Shown here: one piece after another, positions 61,130 through 64,000 of the stretch | Position numbering within the stretch: position 1 is the stretch's first letter | How the letters are laid out: each line of letters opens with the position of its first letter | Source of the DNA: Actinomycetota bacterium | GTDB taxonomy: Bacteria > Actinomycetota > Acidimicrobiia > Acidimicrobiales > Ilumatobacteraceae | Direction of reading: 5' to 3' | Length of the DNA: 64,000 bases | NCBI GenBank assembly: GCA_005790505.1 | Contig: SXUP01000017.1 | Span: 62,001 to 126,000, forward strand | The notes under the pieces: generated by a model | What the model was told of the DNA's origin: nothing | What the model saw: the letters and a program-made list of their open reading frames with translations, nothing else | The model's database searches: none | Made by a program: the position numbers and the translations under genes

Positions 61130-61732
61130 ATGAATCAGCCGAGGCCACGCGGAAACAGAGCGTCATTTTCGTTACCCAATAATGCAACTGTGGGTGCCCT
61201 TGTCGCTGTCGTTGCAGTCCTTTTGGGTTTTTTGATTTTGAGAAGTGTCAGCGGAGATAGTGATGTTGGGGGCAGTGGTACACCAATTGAGACAGTTCCA
61301 ACTGAAACCACTCTCGACCCGACTGCTCCTACCGTGACAACGGTTCCAGCCTTGACTGCTTTCAAACTGCAGATTGCCAATGCATCTGGAGTGGCTGGTA
61401 GCGCCGGAAAACTCACTCTTGAAATGCAATCGCTTGGTTATGTAACTCAACCTGCTCTAAATGTTGCCCCCGGAACACCTAAGCGCAATACGACTGGCAT
61501 TTTTTATCTGGCAGGTTGTGAGGATAACGCACAAAATGTGGCCGACCGTTTGGGTGGCTCGCCAGAAGTTGGGGCAATGCCGACACCCGTTCCCCTCGAG
61601 ACTGGAACATTGCGAGAAGCCTGTGTGCTGATTTTGCTTGGAACAGATCTTGCAGGCAAGACGGTTCCTGGGGCAACATCTGCCGGTAACGGAACAGCCA
61701 CGACCGATTCAACAACGACTGTCGCCGGATAA
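61130..61732 (+). CDS. LytR C-terminal domain membrane protein
   Basis: A 200-aa protein; ATG 61130 with AAGGAGA ribosome binding site. It has a short cytoplasmic N-terminus, one membrane helix (about residues 22-40), a Thr/Pro-rich linker and a LytR_C domain (about 80-175, FKLQIANASGVAGSAGKLTL). A Thr-rich tail follows. It is likely a cell-envelope protein; LytR_C domains accompany wall-polymer transferases, but no catalytic LCP domain is present. Confidence 0.85.
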   Translation: MNQPRPRGNRASFSLPNNATVGALVAVVAVLLGFLILRSVSGDSDVGGSGTPIETVPTETTLDPTAPTVTTVPALTAFKLQIANASGVAGSAGKLTLEMQSLGYVTQPALNVAPGTPKRNTTGIFYLAGCEDNAQNVADRLGGSPEVGAMPTPVPLETGTLREACVLILLGTDLAGKTVPGATSAGNGTATTDSTTTVAG

Positions 61733-62749
61733 TTACGACGACGACGACGAAATCAGCCGTCGAACAATTAGTGTTGCTTGCTCTTCAATGCACTGCAAGA
61801 CACGGCTCATTGAGATTTCGGTTCCGTATTGACTGACCAGGCTTACAGGGTTGGCCCGCTTCAATAAAGACTCGTCAATTTCAGTGTCAATGTCACCACA
61901 AATTGCGGAAACTGGCACATGGGCGGGCTCGGCGATGTCGCAGATGCCGCCGACAACTTTGCCCTCAAAACTTTGGTTGTCCAAGAATCCTTCGCCGGTT
62001 ATAACCAAAGAAGCAGCGTGTACTGCTTCGTGTAAGCCGACTTCCTCAGCAACGAGTTCAAAACCAGCAATAAGTTTGGCGCCCAGTGCGCAAAGTCCAC
62101 CAGCGAGTCCACCAGCTGCCCCCGATCCTGAAATTGCGCCGACATCAACACCAAACTGCTGTTGGTACATTTGCTGCAATCGTTCTAGGCGGCTTGTCAA
62201 GAACTTTATTTGATTTGGTACGGCACCTTTTTGGGCGCCAAATACCCGTGCTGCATCGATAAATATTGTTTCGACATCGCAGGCGACGAGAAACTCAACC
62301 CCGCGAAGTCGGGCGGGAGAATGAATTGCTCGCACCGCGCCGAGCCCACCATCAGTAGTTGCCGAACCACCCAAGCAAACGATTATTTTTTTAGCACCTA
62401 AGTCGAGGGCGGTATCAATGAGTTCTCCCACACCCGTAGTTGTTGCTGCGATTGCGTCGTTGTGCTCCGCTCCACCGACGAGGCTGAGTCCACTTGCTTT
62501 GGCCATTTCAATAACGGCGACTCCACGGTGAAAACGCCACTCAGCACTGACTGGATCACCCAATGGTCCAGTGACGAGCGTTGATCTGTTTGGCCCGCCA
62601 AGCGCATCAAGGGTGCCTTCACCGCCGTCGGCGACGGGAATTTCGGTGCAGTCAATTCCTAGTTGCCAGCAGGCGTGGCCAATTGCGGCACAAGCCCCAG
62701 CAGCAGTTGCAGAACCTTTGAATTTGTCGGCGGCGGCGACCACATGCAT
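61733..62749 (-). CDS. Glycerate kinase (GlxK/GarK type)
   Basis: A 338-aa protein. AADKFKGSATAAGACAAIG, PVADGGEGTLDALGG and IVCLGGSATTDGGLGA are the family blocks. It phosphorylates D-glycerate to 2- or 3-phosphoglycerate. Its stop directly follows that of the convergent LytR_C gene. Confidence 0.93.
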   Translation of the reverse strand: MHVVAAADKFKGSATAAGACAAIGHACWQLGIDCTEIPVADGGEGTLDALGGPNRSTLVTGPLGDPVSAEWRFHRGVAVIEMAKASGLSLVGGAEHNDAIAATTTGVGELIDTALDLGAKKIIVCLGGSATTDGGLGAVRAIHSPARLRGVEFLVACDVETIFIDAARVFGAQKGAVPNQIKFLTSRLERLQQMYQQQFGVDVGAISGSGAAGGLAGGLCALGAKLIAGFELVAEEVGLHEAVHAASLVITGEGFLDNQSFEGKVVGGICDIAEPAHVPVSAICGDIDTEIDESLLKRANPVSLVSQYGTEISMSRVLQCIEEQATLIVRRLISSSSS

Positions 62750-62782
62750 GACCCCACGATAAGCATGTCTAGGGTAAGAAGC

Positions 62783-64000
62783 ATGGACGAACTAATAGAT
62801 CTCGATGCAACCGCACAGGCTGAACTCATTGCGACGGGTAAGGCATCGCCAACCGAAGTCGTCGGTGCCGCGATTGTTCAGGCAGAAAATATCAATAGTG
62901 AGATAAATGCAATTATTCATCAGCGCTATGACGCTGCTCGCCATCAAGCGGCCAATCCACTTCCGAACGGTCCGTTTCGCGGGGTTCCGCTAGTGATCAA
63001 AGATCTTGGTTGCGCTCAGGTTGGCGAGCCACATCATTTGGGAACCCGTTTTCTAAAAAATATTGGGTATGTCGCACCGCAAGACAGTTATCTGACACAA
63101 CGCTTTGCGCGTGCTGGGTTCGTGGTGATTGGTCGCACCAATACTCCAGAATTCGGAACCACAATTACCACCGAACCGCTGTCATACGGCGTGTCGCGCA
63201 ATCCGTGGAACACTCAATTTTCTACGGGCGGATCATCAGGCGGATCTGCTGCGGCAGTTGCTTCTCATATCGTTGCCGTCGGACACGCAAATGATGGTGG
63301 TGGATCAATTCGTATCCCAGCGAGTGAGTGTGGACTGGTTGGTCTGAAGCCGTCAAGGGGTCGCGTCAGCCATGGTCCAGACATAGGCGAGTCATGGATG
63401 GGCTCAACGATTGACGGTTGCATCACACGTACTGTTCGCGACACAGCGGCAGTGCTTGATGTCATCAGTGGCTATGAGTCAGGCGACCCTTACACCGCGC
63501 CAACACCGTTGCGACCTTATGTTCAAGAAGTTGGCGTAAATCCAGGCAGATTGCGGATTGGACTGCTTGATAATCCCGGCGCATTGCCCGGGCTTGATCA
63601 CCTTGAGTCGCGAGCATCTGTCGCTGCGACTGCAAAGGTATTGGAATTATTAGGACACATTGTAGAAATTGCATCCCCATTGGCGTTGGATGAGGCGGAA
63701 TACGCGGGAAGGTTCACGAATATTGTGGCCGCATGTACAAACGCCGACATTGCTTTTTATGAAAATATGATGGGGCGTGAACTTGGCCAAGATGATATTG
63801 AAATTGATAATTTGTTGATGCGCGACATCGGTCGATCGGTGTCCTCGGAGCAGTACATTGGCGAAGTTCAATGGATGCACGCATGGTCGCGAAGAATGAT
63901 TGAGTGGTGGTTGCCACGCGATGGGTCTCGCGGATTTGACGTGTTGTGTACCCCAACGCTGGCGGGCCCTCCACCACGAATTGGTTGGCTTCGTGGCGCT
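62783..64000 (+). CDS. Amidase signature family enzyme (3' end outside window)
   Basis: A frame of 406 codons from ATG 62783 that stays open to the last base. The Ser-cisSer-Lys triad is visible: Lys73 in LVIKDLG, then [14 protein letters not shown] and [20 protein letters not shown]. It hydrolyses an amide; the substrate is not known. Divergent from glycerate kinase with a 33-nt spacer. Confidence 0.93.
   Translation, partial: MDELIDLDATAQAELIATGKASPTEVVGAAIVQAENINSEINAIIHQRYDAARHQAANPLPNGPFRGVPLVIKDLGCAQVGEPHHLGTRFLKNIGYVAPQDSYLTQRFARAGFVVIGRTNTPEFGTTITTEPLSYGVSRNPWNTQFSTGGSSGGSAAAVASHIVAVGHANDGGGSIRIPASECGLVGLKPSRGRVSHGPDIGESWMGSTIDGCITRTVRDTAAVLDVISGYESGDPYTAPTPLRPYVQEVGVNPGRLRIGLLDNPGALPGLDHLESRASVAATAKVLELLGHIVEIASPLALDEAEYAGRFTNIVAACTNADIAFYENMMGRELGQDDIEIDNLLMRDIGRSVSSEQYIGEVQWMHAWSRRMIEWWLPRDGSRGFDVLCTPTLAGPPPRIGWLRGA

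Overview
The window is a chromosomal segment from a Gram-positive-type bacterium of moderate GC. Gene content points to an actinobacterium close to the Acidimicrobiia (for example freshwater Ilumatobacteraceae-like lineages). The supporting signs are many GTG starts, tightly overlapping operons, two Baeyer-Villiger monooxygenases, phytanoyl-CoA dioxygenase-family genes, enoyl-CoA hydratases, DUF2236/DUF2071/DUF3237 proteins, a LytR C-terminal domain protein and an ispD-ispF-rlmB block. This taxonomic placement is inferred from gene content only; no rRNA lies in the window.

Layout. 0-10 kb: housekeeping and exported proteins (cyclophilin, MpaB-like oxygenase, AI-2E-type transporter, asparaginase II, metallo-beta-lactamase hydrolase, phosphodiester glycosidase-like protein, DUF885 peptidase) and an unrecognised two-gene unit. 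10-15 kb: an operon of alpha/beta hydrolase, formylglycine sulfatase and GH3 glycosidase, probably for (sulfated) glycan breakdown. 15-30 kb: mixed catabolic and membrane genes, including a translationally coupled PhnY/PhnZ-like phosphonate-oxidation pair, a DUF3237 plus Baeyer-Villiger monooxygenase pair, a nitroreductase and a kinase-like phosphotransferase.

30-36.3 kb is the most striking part: a complete selenocysteine locus. It holds tRNA-Sec (anticodon TCA), selB, selA and selD. Next to them is a UGSC-type selenoprotein whose UGA codon lies in frame, with conserved reading frame on both sides and an 8-bp hairpin 11 nt downstream. The selenoprotein is translationally coupled to a 481-aa thioredoxin-fold protein.

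36-43 kb holds a PhyH-family oxygenase, an MFS exporter, an intact-looking IS3-family element (38958-40183), a TetR regulator, and a surface protein with an OmpA-like C-terminus whose start codon abuts a perfect 27-bp inverted repeat.

43-51.6 kb is an accessory island. It contains a 5'-truncated reverse transcriptase of the diversity-generating-retroelement type, and a four-gene minus-strand cassette (methyltransferase-like, AlkB-like dioxygenase, PcfJ-like protein, small protein). It also has hypothetical genes and an hsdR fragment fused in frame to a transposase tail carrying the Y(2)R(3)E(6)K signature. Two identical 74-bp repeats bracket about 5.6 kb of it, and half of the same repeat recurs directly at the 5' end of tRNA-Lys (51588). 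Between the second repeat and tRNA-Lys sits a visibly GC-richer Rieske oxygenase/TetR pair.

51.6-64 kb returns to core genes: a second Baeyer-Villiger monooxygenase, enoyl-CoA hydratase, a CopA-type copper ATPase, a sigma-like HTH protein, dienelactone hydrolase, a Crp/Fnr regulator, ispD, ispF, a TrmH-family rRNA methyltransferase, tRNA-Thr, a LytR_C protein, glycerate kinase, and an amidase cut by the window end.
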